Below, one piece after another: positions 42,898 through 51,064 of a stretch of 64,000 bases of DNA. Source of the stretch: Streptomyces cavernicola. GTDB taxonomy: Bacteria; Actinomycetota; Actinomycetes; Streptomycetales; Streptomycetaceae. The stretch lies in the NCBI RefSeq assembly GCF_029968035.1, contig NZ_JASCIQ010000013.1, forward strand, positions 108,352-172,351, read 5' to 3'. A program made the translations under genes and the position numbers. The notes beneath the pieces were generated by a model. It searched no databases and was not told the DNA's origin. It saw only the letters and a list, made by a program, of their open reading frames with translations. Positions within the stretch are counted from its first letter, which is position 1. Every line of letters starts with the position of its first letter.

Positions 42898-44113
42898 GCA
42901 GACACCGGCGGCCCCCCTAAAGGGCATGAAGGTCATCGACCTGTCCAAGATCCTCGCCGGGCCGTACGTCACCATGTCCCTCGCCGACCTCGGCGCGGAC
43001 GTCGTCAAGGTCGAGCACCCCGACGGCGGCGACCCCACCCGCACCTGGGGACCGCCCTTCAACGGCCCCGACGCCACCTACTACCTGGCCGCCAACCGCA
43101 ACAAACGCTCCGTCACCCTCGACCTCAAGTCCGAGGCCGGGCAGGAGGCCGTGCACCGGATGCTCTCCGACGCCGACGTCATGGTGGAGAACTTCCGCCC
43201 GGGATCGTCGCTGGCCCGCATCTTCGACTACGAGGAACTCAGCGCCCGTTACCCCCGCCTCGTCCTCCTGCACATCTCCGCCTTCGGCGACACAGGACCC
43301 CTGCGCGACGAGCCCGGCTACGACATGGTGGCGCAGGCGAGCGCCGGCCTCATGTCCCTCACCGGCGAACCCGATGGCCCGCCCGTCAAGGCCGGCTACG
43401 CCATGGGCGACCTCGGCGCCGCCCTCTTCGGCCTGATCGGCGTCACCTCGGCCCTTGTGGAACGCGAGCGCACGGGCCACGGCCAGTACGTCACCACCTC
43501 GCTGTACGAGTCCCAGCTCGCCCTGCACATCAACTGGGCCACCGGCTACTTCGCCACCGGCGAACGCCCCTCCCGGCTCGGCTCCGGGCACCCCAGCCTC
43601 GTCCCGTACCAGGCCTACCCGGCCGCCGACGGGCACTTCGTCATCGCCGTCGGCAACGACGCCCTCTTCCGTCGCCTGGCCACGGCGCTCGGCCATCCGC
43701 AGTGGGCGGACGACGACCGCTTCGCGACCAACCGCGCCCGCGTCACGCACCGCAACGCCCTCAACGCCAAACTGGAAGCCGTCCTCGTGGACGAACCCGT
43801 CGCTCACTGGGTGGAGTTGCTCAAACCCCTCGGCGTCCCCGTCGCCGCCATCCGCACCCTCGACGAGGTCTACGACTGCCCCCAGACCGCCGCCCTCGAC
43901 ATGGTGCAGAAGGTCGACCACCCCGATGTGGGCCCGCTCCAGCAGGTCGCCTTCCCCGTCACCTTCCGCGGCACGCGCCCGCCGGTGCGCACCGCCCCGC
44001 CCACCCTCGGCCAGCACAGCCGCGCCGTACTCGCCGAACTCGGATACGGGCAGGCCGACATCGACCGGCTGCTGAGCCGACCGGCCGCACCGAACTCACC
44101 GCAAGGAGCCTGA
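42890..44113 (+). CDS. CaiB/BaiF family III CoA-transferase
   Basis: A 407-residue CoA-transferase. It begins KGMKVIDLSKILAGPYVTMS, continues with LADLGADVVKVEHPDGGDPT, and has the catalytic Asp174 in YAMGDLGAALFG. The order CoA-transferase then glutaryl-CoA-dehydrogenase-like enzyme parallels succinyl-CoA:glutarate CoA-transferase systems, so activation of a dicarboxylate such as glutarate is the best guess. Its ATG lies inside the preceding gene. The ribosome binding site is the fourth unit of the upstream repeat array. Confidence 0.88.
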   Translation: MPEQTPAAPLKGMKVIDLSKILAGPYVTMSLADLGADVVKVEHPDGGDPTRTWGPPFNGPDATYYLAANRNKRSVTLDLKSEAGQEAVHRMLSDADVMVENFRPGSSLARIFDYEELSARYPRLVLLHISAFGDTGPLRDEPGYDMVAQASAGLMSLTGEPDGPPVKAGYAMGDLGAALFGLIGVTSALVERERTGHGQYVTTSLYESQLALHINWATGYFATGERPSRLGSGHPSLVPYQAYPAADGHFVIAVGNDALFRRLATALGHPQWADDDRFATNRARVTHRNALNAKLEAVLVDEPVAHWVELLKPLGVPVAAIRTLDEVYDCPQTAALDMVQKVDHPDVGPLQQVAFPVTFRGTRPPVRTAPPTLGQHSRAVLAELGYGQADIDRLLSRPAAPNSPQGA

Positions 44114-44118
44114 CACCG

Positions 44119-45336
44119 ATGCCGTTCCCCGCCCTCGACGCCGCCGACCCGCTGCACCTCGAAGCCCTCCTCACCGACGAGGAGCGCGCCGTCCGCGACA
44201 CCGTCCGCCAGTACCTCGACGACAAGGTCGAACCGCACATCGCCGACTGGTTCGAGTCCGGCGAACTCCCGAACCTCCCCGAACTCGCCCGAGAATTCGG
44301 CAAGTTGGGCCTCCTCGGCATGCACCTGGAGGGCTACGGCTGCGCCGGCATGTCGGCCCGCGCGTACGGCGTCGCCTGCCGCGAACTGGAGGCCACCGAC
44401 TCAGGCCTGCGGTCCTTCGTCTCCGTGCAGGGCTCCCTCGCCATGTTCGCGATCCACCGCTTCGGCTCCGAGGAGCAGAAGCAGGAGTGGCTGCCGCGCA
44501 TGGCCGCGGGCGAGGCCATCGGCTGCTTCGGCCTCACCGAGCCGGACCACGGCTCCGACCCGTCCTCGATGACGACCCGCGCCCGCCGCGACGGTGGGGG
44601 CACCTCCCGCTCGAGCGGAGCCGAGAGTGGGGGAGACTGGATCCTCGACGGCCGCAAGATGTGGATCACCAACGGCTCGGTCGCGGCCGTCGCGGTCGTC
44701 TGGGCCCGGACCGAGGACGGCGTACGCGGGTTCGTCGTCCCCACCGACACCCCGGGCTTCTCCGCGCCGCTCATCAAGCACAAGATGTCGCTGCGCGCCT
44801 CGGTCACGAGCGAACTCGTCCTGGACGGCGTACGCCTCCCCGCCTCCGCGCAACTCCCCGCGGCCCGCGGCGTCGGCGCACCCCTGACCTGCCTGAACGA
44901 GGCCCGCTACGGCATCGTGTGGGGCGTGACCGGCGCGGCCCGCTCGGCGTGGCGGGCGGCACGTGAATACGCCCTGCAGCGTGAGCAGTTCGGCAAGCCC
45001 ATCGCGGCGTTCCAGCTCACCCAGCAGAAGCTGGTCGACATGGCCCTCGAACTCCACAAGGCCACCCTGACCGCCCTGCACCTGTCGGCCCTCAAGGACT
45101 CGGACGCCGGCGTGCACCCCGCGCAGATCAGCTTCGGCAAGCTCAACAACGTCCGCGAGGCCATCGACATCTGCCGCACCGCCCGTACGATCCTCGGCGC
45201 GAACGGCATCTCCCTCGAATACCCGGTCATCCGGCACGCCAACAACCTGGAGTCCGTCCTCACGTACGAGGGCACGACGGAGATGCACACCCTCGCCCTC
45301 GGCCAGGCTCTCACGGGCCACGCCGCCTTCAGGTAG
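44119..45336 (+). CDS. Glutaryl-CoA dehydrogenase-like acyl-CoA dehydrogenase
   Basis: A 405-residue acyl-CoA dehydrogenase. Features of the glutaryl-CoA dehydrogenase group are GYGCAGMSARAYGVACRELE, SFVSVQGSLAMFAIHRFGSE, GCFGLTEPDHGSDPSSM, GRKMWITNGSVA and the C-terminal VLTYEGTTEMHTLALGQAL with the catalytic Glu. The expected reaction is oxidative decarboxylation of glutaryl-CoA to crotonyl-CoA. Residues about 159-172 are an extra loop encoded by an inserted genomic repeat. AAGGAG precedes the ATG. Last gene of the operon. Confidence 0.87.
   Translation: MPFPALDAADPLHLEALLTDEERAVRDTVRQYLDDKVEPHIADWFESGELPNLPELAREFGKLGLLGMHLEGYGCAGMSARAYGVACRELEATDSGLRSFVSVQGSLAMFAIHRFGSEEQKQEWLPRMAAGEAIGCFGLTEPDHGSDPSSMTTRARRDGGGTSRSSGAESGGDWILDGRKMWITNGSVAAVAVVWARTEDGVRGFVVPTDTPGFSAPLIKHKMSLRASVTSELVLDGVRLPASAQLPAARGVGAPLTCLNEARYGIVWGVTGAARSAWRAAREYALQREQFGKPIAAFQLTQQKLVDMALELHKATLTALHLSALKDSDAGVHPAQISFGKLNNVREAIDICRTARTILGANGISLEYPVIRHANNLESVLTYEGTTEMHTLALGQALTGHAAFR
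44593..44634 (+). repeat. Streptomyces-type palindromic repeat inserted in frame in a coding region
   Basis: The 42-base element (GGTGGGGGCACCTCCCGCTC, GAGCGGAGCCGAGAGTGGGG, GA) has a central perfect palindrome CCGCTCGAGCGG. I recognise it as a common dispersed element in Streptomyces intergenic regions. Its length is 14 codons, so the frame survives. Confidence 0.75.
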
Positions 45337-45352
45337 ATCCCCGGAATGGCCA

Positions 45353-45399
45353 ACGGCCGGTGCGGCAGCGGCAGTTCGCGACGCCACCGCACCGGCCGT
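45353..45399. terminator. Bidirectional hairpin between convergent operons
   Basis: ACGGCCGGTGCGG pairs perfectly with CCGCACCGGCCGT around a 21-base loop, between the glutaryl-CoA dehydrogenase-like gene and the second MHS transporter. Confidence 0.7.
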
Positions 45400-45410
45400 C
45401 GGCCGTCAGG

Positions 45411-46727
45411 TCAGCGCACACCCTCCTGCCGCCGCACGAACCACAGCCCGGCCAGGGAGACGACCGCGACGCCCATGTAGTACAGGCTCGGCGAGTCGAG
45501 CGACCCGGTGCGGTCGATGAGCCACGTGAGCACCAGCGGCGCGATGCCGCCGAGCAGCGTCACCCCGAGGTTGTACGCCGCGGAGACCGCGGTCGTCCGC
45601 ACCTCGCCCGGATACAGCGACGTCAACAGCGCGGGCAGCGGCGCGAAGTAGAACGCCATGACGACGCCGAGCACCGCGATGACCAGGACGAGCATGGGCA
45701 CCGTCGGCGAGCTGGTCAGCGCCCTGAACAGCGGCCACGCGAGGGCCAGCGCGGCGACGGCCGCCCACGTCATCACCCGGGCGGGACCCACCCGGTCCGC
45801 CAGCTTGCCGACCAGCGGAACCCCGACGAGCGTCACGAGACCGGCGACCGCACCCCCGAGATACGCGGCGTCGGCCGGCACCCCGAGGCTCTTCACCGCG
45901 AACGTCGGCATGTAGAGGATCAGGTAGACGGAGATCGTCGCGACGCCGACGCACGCCGCGCCCGCGAGCACCCGGCCCAGGTGCCGGGTCAGCGTGGACC
46001 GCACCGGCGCGTGCTCCCGCGGCCCCCGGCTGAACTCCTCGGTCTCGGAGAGCCGCGCCCGGATGTACAGGCCGACCGGGCCGACGAGGATGCCGACGAC
46101 GAACGGGACCCGCCAGCCCCAGGCGTACAGATCCTCCTCGGACAGGTACTTGAACAGGACGTAGCCGAAGGCCGAGGCGAGGAACATCGACGCCCCCTGG
46201 CTGGCCACCTGCCAGGACGAGTAGTAGACCTTGCGGTGCGGGGCCGTCTCGATGAGGAACGTCGTCGCCGTGCCGAACTCCGCACCCGCCGAGAAGCCCT
46301 GGACGAGCCGCGACAGCAGGATGATCAGGCCCGCCCACGCCCCGATCGAGGCGTGCGTCGGGGCGGCCGCCATCAGCACCGTCCCGGCCATCATCAGCAG
46401 CAGCGTCAGGGTGAGTGCCTTCTTGCGGCCGTGCCGGTCGCCGTAGCCGCCGATGAGCAGCCCGCCGAGGGGCCGCACCAGATACGAGATCGCGAACGTC
46501 GCGAACGTCAGGATGAGGCCGAGACCGGCGTCGCCCCCGGGGAAGAAGTTCTTCGCGATGACGACCGCGAACGACGCGTACACGATGATGTCGAACCACT
46601 CGAGGGCCGCGCCGATCGAGCTGCTGATCACCGCCTTGCGGGCGGCCGCGACACGTTCCGGGGAAACGGCCGCCGCGGCGCCGTCGACAGGCGGGTCGGA
46701 GGGTGTGCCGACAGGTCGGGTGTTCAT
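45411..46727 (-). CDS. MHS-family MFS transporter
   Basis: A 438-residue MFS protein with the MHS pattern: AALEWFDIIVYASFAVVIAK at the first helix, GGYGDRHGRKKALTLTLLLM, SRLVQGFSAGAEFGTATTFL-I and YPGEVRTTAVSAAYNLG near the end. It lies 61 bases downstream of an ArgE-like deacylase on the same strand. The two probably form an import-and-deacylate unit for an N-acylated amino acid or related carboxylate (inference). The ribosome binding site is weak. Confidence 0.88.
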   Translation of the reverse strand: MNTRPVGTPSDPPVDGAAAAVSPERVAAARKAVISSSIGAALEWFDIIVYASFAVVIAKNFFPGGDAGLGLILTFATFAISYLVRPLGGLLIGGYGDRHGRKKALTLTLLLMMAGTVLMAAAPTHASIGAWAGLIILLSRLVQGFSAGAEFGTATTFLIETAPHRKVYYSSWQVASQGASMFLASAFGYVLFKYLSEEDLYAWGWRVPFVVGILVGPVGLYIRARLSETEEFSRGPREHAPVRSTLTRHLGRVLAGAACVGVATISVYLILYMPTFAVKSLGVPADAAYLGGAVAGLVTLVGVPLVGKLADRVGPARVMTWAAVAALALAWPLFRALTSSPTVPMLVLVIAVLGVVMAFYFAPLPALLTSLYPGEVRTTAVSAAYNLGVTLLGGIAPLVLTWLIDRTGSLDSPSLYYMGVAVVSLAGLWFVRRQEGVR

Positions 46728-46788
46728 GGTGGGTGGGGCCCCCTTCTCTTCAGTGGCGCCGGGACGGACGCCGTCCGAACCGGGCTGC

Positions 46789-47976
46789 TCAGGAACGCAG
46801 ATCGTCGATGAGGCGGTCCAGGAACGCCTCGCACCGCGCGATCTGGTCGAGCTCGACGAACTCGTCCGGCGCGTGCGCCTGCGCGATGTCGCCGGGCCCG
46901 CACACCACCGTCGGGATGCCGGCCTCGTGGAACAGCCCCGCCTCGGTGCCGTACGTGACCTTCCCCGGGCTCGCCTCGCCGCCCCAGCGCGTGGCCAGGT
47001 CCATGACCTCGGCGTCAAGGGCGGTGTCGAGCCCCGGGGCCTTCGCGCCGACCGACACCTCGATGCGCGCCTGCGGGTTCTCCTCCCGCATCAGCGCCTC
47101 GATACGCCGCACCTCCGCGCGGAACATCTCGACCGTCTCGTCCACGTCGACGCCCGCGACCGCACGGAACTCGAAGCTCAGGGAGCACTCCGCCGGGACG
47201 GTGTTCACGGCGATACCGCCGGAGATCTCGTTGACCGTCGCCGTCGTGAACGGCACCTCGTAGAACTCGTCGAACGGCCCCTCCGCGCGCTGCCGTTCGG
47301 CGAAGGCGCGGACGAACCGCACGAGCTGCGCCGCGTACTCGATCGCGTTGACGCCCTGCGGCGTGAGCGAGGAATGCGCGGCCACACCGTGGAACGCGAC
47401 CCGGAGCAGAGTGATGGACTTGTGGCCGCGGATGACCCGCATGCTCGTCGGCTCCCCGACCACGCACGCGCGCGGGCGCAGTCCACGCCGCCCGATCTCG
47501 TCGACCAGGGACGGGGCCCCGGCGCAGCCGATCTCCTCGTCGTACGAGAACGCCAGATGCACGGGCTCGCTCAGGGGCGCGCCGGTGAGCTGCGGCAGCT
47601 TCGCGACGATCGCGCCGACGAAGGACTTCATGTCGCAGGCGCCCCGGCCGTACAGGCGGCCGTCGCGGACCTCGGGGCGGAACGGCTCGCTGCTCCACGG
47701 CTGCCCGTCGACGGGCACGACGTCGGTGTGGCCGGACAGGACGACGCCCCCGGTGACCGACCCGTCGGCGGCGGGGACCGTGGCGAGCAGGTTGGCCTTC
47801 GTGCCCTCGGCGTTGGGCACGAGCACCGGCTCGATCCCGTGGGCCCGTATCTCCTCGGCGACGAGCTCGATGAGCGGCAGGTTGCTGTCGCGGCTCGTGG
47901 TGTCGATGCCCATGAGACGGGTGATCCAGCCCATGGTCACGTCGGACGGGATCAGGGCGGTGCTGTCGGCCGGCAT
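46789..47976 (-). CDS. M20 metallopeptidase, acetylornithine deacetylase-like
   Basis: A 395-residue M20 enzyme of the ArgE type. Ligand motifs are VLSGHTDVVPVDGQPWSSEP, YGRGACDMKSFVGAIVAKLP, FSYDEEIGCAGAPSLVD and the late His in AQAHAPDEFVEL. ArgE hydrolyses N2-acetyl-L-ornithine, but Streptomyces normally makes arginine through the ArgJ cycle. A catabolic or salvage substrate is therefore more likely here, as the linked MHS transporter suggests. GGAGGC lies before the ATG. Confidence 0.88.
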   Translation of the reverse strand: MPADSTALIPSDVTMGWITRLMGIDTTSRDSNLPLIELVAEEIRAHGIEPVLVPNAEGTKANLLATVPAADGSVTGGVVLSGHTDVVPVDGQPWSSEPFRPEVRDGRLYGRGACDMKSFVGAIVAKLPQLTGAPLSEPVHLAFSYDEEIGCAGAPSLVDEIGRRGLRPRACVVGEPTSMRVIRGHKSITLLRVAFHGVAAHSSLTPQGVNAIEYAAQLVRFVRAFAERQRAEGPFDEFYEVPFTTATVNEISGGIAVNTVPAECSLSFEFRAVAGVDVDETVEMFRAEVRRIEALMREENPQARIEVSVGAKAPGLDTALDAEVMDLATRWGGEASPGKVTYGTEAGLFHEAGIPTVVCGPGDIAQAHAPDEFVELDQIARCEAFLDRLIDDLRS

Positions 47977-48162
47977 GGTCTGCCTCCAAGAGGGGACGGG
48001 TCGTACGCATTCTGCTGAGGGCAGTTGATCACCACCAGGCGCAGGCGTCCAACAATCGCCCGAAACGCGGACATGGCCCAGCAGTCCCCGCGATGAGGGC
48101 CTGTTGAGCCACGTGGTCCCGTTCGTCCCGCCGCTACGCGCGCTTCACTCCGTACGCGCGCT

Positions 48163-49173
48163 TCACTCTCCGTACGAGGGGAAGTGCGGCAGGACCGTCT
48201 CGGCGAGTTCCTGGAGCACCTCGTCCACCGGCCGGTCGCCGGGCCGCAGGTTGAACGAGACGTGTGCGACGCCGAGTTCGCCCATCGCCCGCAGATGCTC
48301 CACGAGCGCCTTGCCGCCGGTGCGCAGGCCGAGCCGGATCGCGCTCGCGGGGGTGGCGGGGTCCTCGGTGAGGTCGAGCTGCATGGGCGTGAGGTACGGC
48401 TTCGGCGCGGCGACCGTCAGCTCCTGCCACTCCCGCGTCTTGAGCTTCAACGCCCCCAGCGGGCGGGGGTAGTTGAGGGAGGCGTCGGCGTTCTCGGATA
48501 TCCACTCGGCGGACTGCTGGGCGTGCCCGGCGATCGCGATCGGCACGGTGCCGCCGGTCGGCTTGGGCAGCACGTCCAGGCGGCGCCCGGCGTCGAGGCC
48601 GAGCTCCGGCAGGCTCATGCCCGCGCCCCCGGACCGCGCGGCCCAGGCCTCGCGCAGCGTCTCCACTCCCGTACGGAAGGCGGCCCCGCGGGCGTGGAAG
48701 TCCTCGCCGAACAGTGGGTACTCGACGGGCCTGTCCCCGCTGGCCAGGCCGAGGACGAAGCGGCCGCCGGACAGGACGTCGACGGTCGCGGCGGCCTTGG
48801 CGACGAGCAACGGCTGCCGCAGCGGCAGCACGACGGCCGCGGTGCCGAGCACGGCCCGCTCGGTGACGGCGGCGAGATGCCCGAGGTGCGTGAACGTCTC
48901 GAAGACGGAGCCGGCGTCCCCGAAGTGCTCGGGGTCGTACAGCGGCACGTCCCGCACCCACAGGCCCGCGAAGCCCAACTGGTCGGCGAGTCGGGCGAGT
49001 TCGGCGTGGCGGGCCAGGTCGGCTACGCCGAAGGGGCGGCCCGCGTACGGGTCGGCGGCGAGTGCGCGAAGGCGGGTGCTGCCCCAGTCGTTGTCGAGGG
49101 GCAGTTCGAGGCCCAGGGTCGGCAGGCCCGCGGGGTTCACGAGCCGGTCGAGGGCGGTGGGGGAGTGGGACAT
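48163..49173 (-). CDS. LLM-class flavin-dependent oxidoreductase
   Basis: A 336-residue luciferase-like monooxygenase-fold protein. Typical segments are LARLADQLGFAGLWVRDVPL, FETFTHLGHLAAVTERAVLG-TAAVVLPLRQP, VDVLSGGRFVLGLASGDRPV and IAIAGHAQQSAEWISENADA. Members use FMN or F420; the cofactor cannot be decided here. No Shine-Dalgarno stands out before the ATG at 49173. The substrate is unknown and no partner reductase is adjacent. Confidence 0.87.
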   Translation of the reverse strand: MSHSPTALDRLVNPAGLPTLGLELPLDNDWGSTRLRALAADPYAGRPFGVADLARHAELARLADQLGFAGLWVRDVPLYDPEHFGDAGSVFETFTHLGHLAAVTERAVLGTAAVVLPLRQPLLVAKAAATVDVLSGGRFVLGLASGDRPVEYPLFGEDFHARGAAFRTGVETLREAWAARSGGAGMSLPELGLDAGRRLDVLPKPTGGTVPIAIAGHAQQSAEWISENADASLNYPRPLGALKLKTREWQELTVAAPKPYLTPMQLDLTEDPATPASAIRLGLRTGGKALVEHLRAMGELGVAHVSFNLRPGDRPVDEVLQELAETVLPHFPSYGE

Positions 49174-49327
49174 CACAGGCACGGCTTTCGCTGATCGGTA
49201 CGTCGGAGTGCGCGGGCGGACAGTGGGCGGGCGGACATGAACGGGCCCGCGCGGGTGGGACCTGCCATCCCGCCCGCGCGGGCCGGGGGAGCCCGTCGGG
49301 AGCGGCTGAACCACCGCCCCGGCCGGG

Positions 49328-50161
49328 TCAGTTGAACTGGTCCGGGTGCGGGCCGGTGCGCAGGTCGCGGTCGAGACCGGCGACCGCGGCCATCTCGTCG
49401 TCGGAGAGGGCGAAGTCGAAGACGTCGAGGTTCTGCCGGATGCGCTCGGGCGTCACCGACTTGGGGATGACGATGTTGCCGAGCTGCAGATGCCAGCGCA
49501 GGACGACCTGGGCCGGGGACTTGCCGTGCCGGTCGGCGACGGTCGTGACGGCCTCGTCCTTCAGGACGGCACCCTGGGCGAGCGGGCTCCACGCCTCGGT
49601 GGCGATGCCCAACTCGGCGTGCACAGCGCGCAGTTCGCTCTGCTGGAGGCCCGGGTGCAGCTCGACCTGGTTGACGGCCGGGACGAGCTCGGCGCCGTCG
49701 ATCAGGCGCTTCAGGTGGTCGGGCTGGAAGTTGGAGACGCCCGCGGTGCGGACCCGGCCGTCGGCGACCAGCTTCTCGATGGCCCTCCAGGTCTCCTTGT
49801 ACAGGTCACGGGCCGGGGTGGGCCAGTGGATCAGGTACATGTCGACGTGGTCGAGGCCCAGCTTGGCCAGGCTGTCGTCGAAGGCGCGGAGCGTGGAGTC
49901 GTAGCCCTGGTCGGCGTTCCACAGCTTGGTGGTGATGAACAGGTCCTCGCGGGCCACCCCGGACTCGGCGAGGGCCTTGCCGACGCCGGCCTCGTTGCCG
50001 TAGATCGCGGCGGTGTCGATGGAGCGGTAGCCCGCCTCCAGGGCGGAGGCGACGGCCGCGGTGGTCTCCGCGTCGGGGACCTGGAAGACGCCGAAGCCGA
50101 GCTGCGGGATCTCGACGCCGTTGTTGAGGGTGACGGTGGGAACGCTGGTGTTCGGTGCCAT
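49328..50161 (-). CDS. Aldo/keto reductase (2,5-diketogluconate reductase type)
   Basis: A 277-residue NADPH-dependent reductase. The catalytic tetrad is at expected places: Asp49 and Tyr54 (SIDTAAIYGNE), Lys79 (FITTKLW) and His112 (LIHWP). The cofactor-binding end is IVIPKSVTPERIRQNLDVFD. Likely reduces a small aldehyde or ketone. It is the last of a same-strand run: MFS transporter, HbpS-like protein, SnoaL-like protein, reductase. Confidence 0.9.
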   Translation of the reverse strand: MAPNTSVPTVTLNNGVEIPQLGFGVFQVPDAETTAAVASALEAGYRSIDTAAIYGNEAGVGKALAESGVAREDLFITTKLWNADQGYDSTLRAFDDSLAKLGLDHVDMYLIHWPTPARDLYKETWRAIEKLVADGRVRTAGVSNFQPDHLKRLIDGAELVPAVNQVELHPGLQQSELRAVHAELGIATEAWSPLAQGAVLKDEAVTTVADRHGKSPAQVVLRWHLQLGNIVIPKSVTPERIRQNLDVFDFALSDDEMAAVAGLDRDLRTGPHPDQFN

Positions 50162-50175
50162 GGTTGCGTGACCTT

Positions 50176-50556
50176 TCAGACGGTACGGGTCGTACGGGGG
50201 GTCGTGTCGGGGGTCGTGCGGGTGGTCAGGGTGTAGCGGACGGTCTGGGCGCTGATGAGCCCGTCGCGGAAGACGAACGTGTCGACGCCGTCGGTGACCT
50301 CGTGGGTGTCGGTGGCGGCGCTCCACTGCAGGAACAGCACGTCCCCGGCGAACATCGGCGTCAACTGCCAGTCGGCGTCCGGCAGATCGGCGAGCAGCCG
50401 CCCGATGCCCTGCCGTACTCCCGCACGCCCCGTGAGGGTGCCCTCGGGGGTGAGGAACACGGCGTCCTCGGTGTAGTTCTCGCTGATCAGGGCGAGGTCG
50501 CGGGTGCCGAGCCGGTCGCCGTGGTCGGCGAAGACCTCCTGCGGGGTGCGGCTCAT
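50176..50556 (-). CDS. SnoaL/NTF2-like protein
   Basis: A 126-residue protein with the cone-shaped NTF2 fold pattern: HGDRLGTRDLALISENYTED-AVFLTPEG, then GRAGVRQGIGRLLADLPDAD, and VDTFVFRDGLISAQTVRYTL. Such proteins serve as isomerases, hydratases or binding scaffolds. Its ATG overlaps the stop of the HbpS-like gene (ATGA), and 14 bases separate it from the reductase gene. The Thr/Arg-rich tail is probably disordered. Confidence 0.8.
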   Translation of the reverse strand: MSRTPQEVFADHGDRLGTRDLALISENYTEDAVFLTPEGTLTGRAGVRQGIGRLLADLPDADWQLTPMFAGDVLFLQWSAATDTHEVTDGVDTFVFRDGLISAQTVRYTLTTRTTPDTTPRTTRTV

Positions 50557-50993
50557 CGGACGGACTCGGCCAGCTCGGCGAGCGCGGCGGCGGAGAAGCC
50601 GTGGTCCTGCTCGGGGGCGCCGCCGCCGACGCCGATCGCGCCGATCAGCCGGCCGTCGCGGTGGACGGGGCTGCCGCCCGCGATGAAGAGCAGCGGCCTG
50701 TCGAGAGCGGTGGGCAGGGAGTGGAACGGCCCGTCGGGCTTGACCAGGTCGACCAGGTCGGCGGTGGGGGAGTTCAACTGCAGTGCGGTGTAGGCCTTGC
50801 GGGTGCTGGTCTCGCCGGAGATCAGCACGGCCTGCTCGTCGCGGCGGAAGGCGAGCAGGTGGCCGCCCGAGTCGAGGACGGTGACGCTGACGGCGACCCC
50901 GGAGGCCGTGGCGGCGCGGCGGGCCGAGTCGATCAGAAGCTCGGCATCGGCGGTGGTCAGCGGGGCGACGGCGGTGGCGGTGGCGGTGCTCAT
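50553..50993 (-). CDS. GlcG/HbpS-family heme-binding-like protein
   Basis: A 146-residue protein of the GlcG/HbpS family. Signature segments are ASGVAVSVTVLDSGGHLLAF-RRDE, STRKAYTALQL and GGSPVHRDGRLIGAIGVGGG. In Streptomyces reticuli HbpS binds heme and communicates redox state to a two-component system, but many homologues without signal peptides have unrelated catabolic roles. This copy has no signal peptide. It is coupled to the SnoaL-like gene. Confidence 0.85.
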   Translation of the reverse strand: MSTATATAVAPLTTADAELLIDSARRAATASGVAVSVTVLDSGGHLLAFRRDEQAVLISGETSTRKAYTALQLNSPTADLVDLVKPDGPFHSLPTALDRPLLFIAGGSPVHRDGRLIGAIGVGGGAPEQDHGFSAAALAELAESVR

Positions 50994-51064
50994 GAGGGGT
51001 TCCTTCGAGGGAGGGGTGTTTCGGGGGGAGGGGTTGATTCAGGGAGAGGGGGCGAGGTCTGCGG

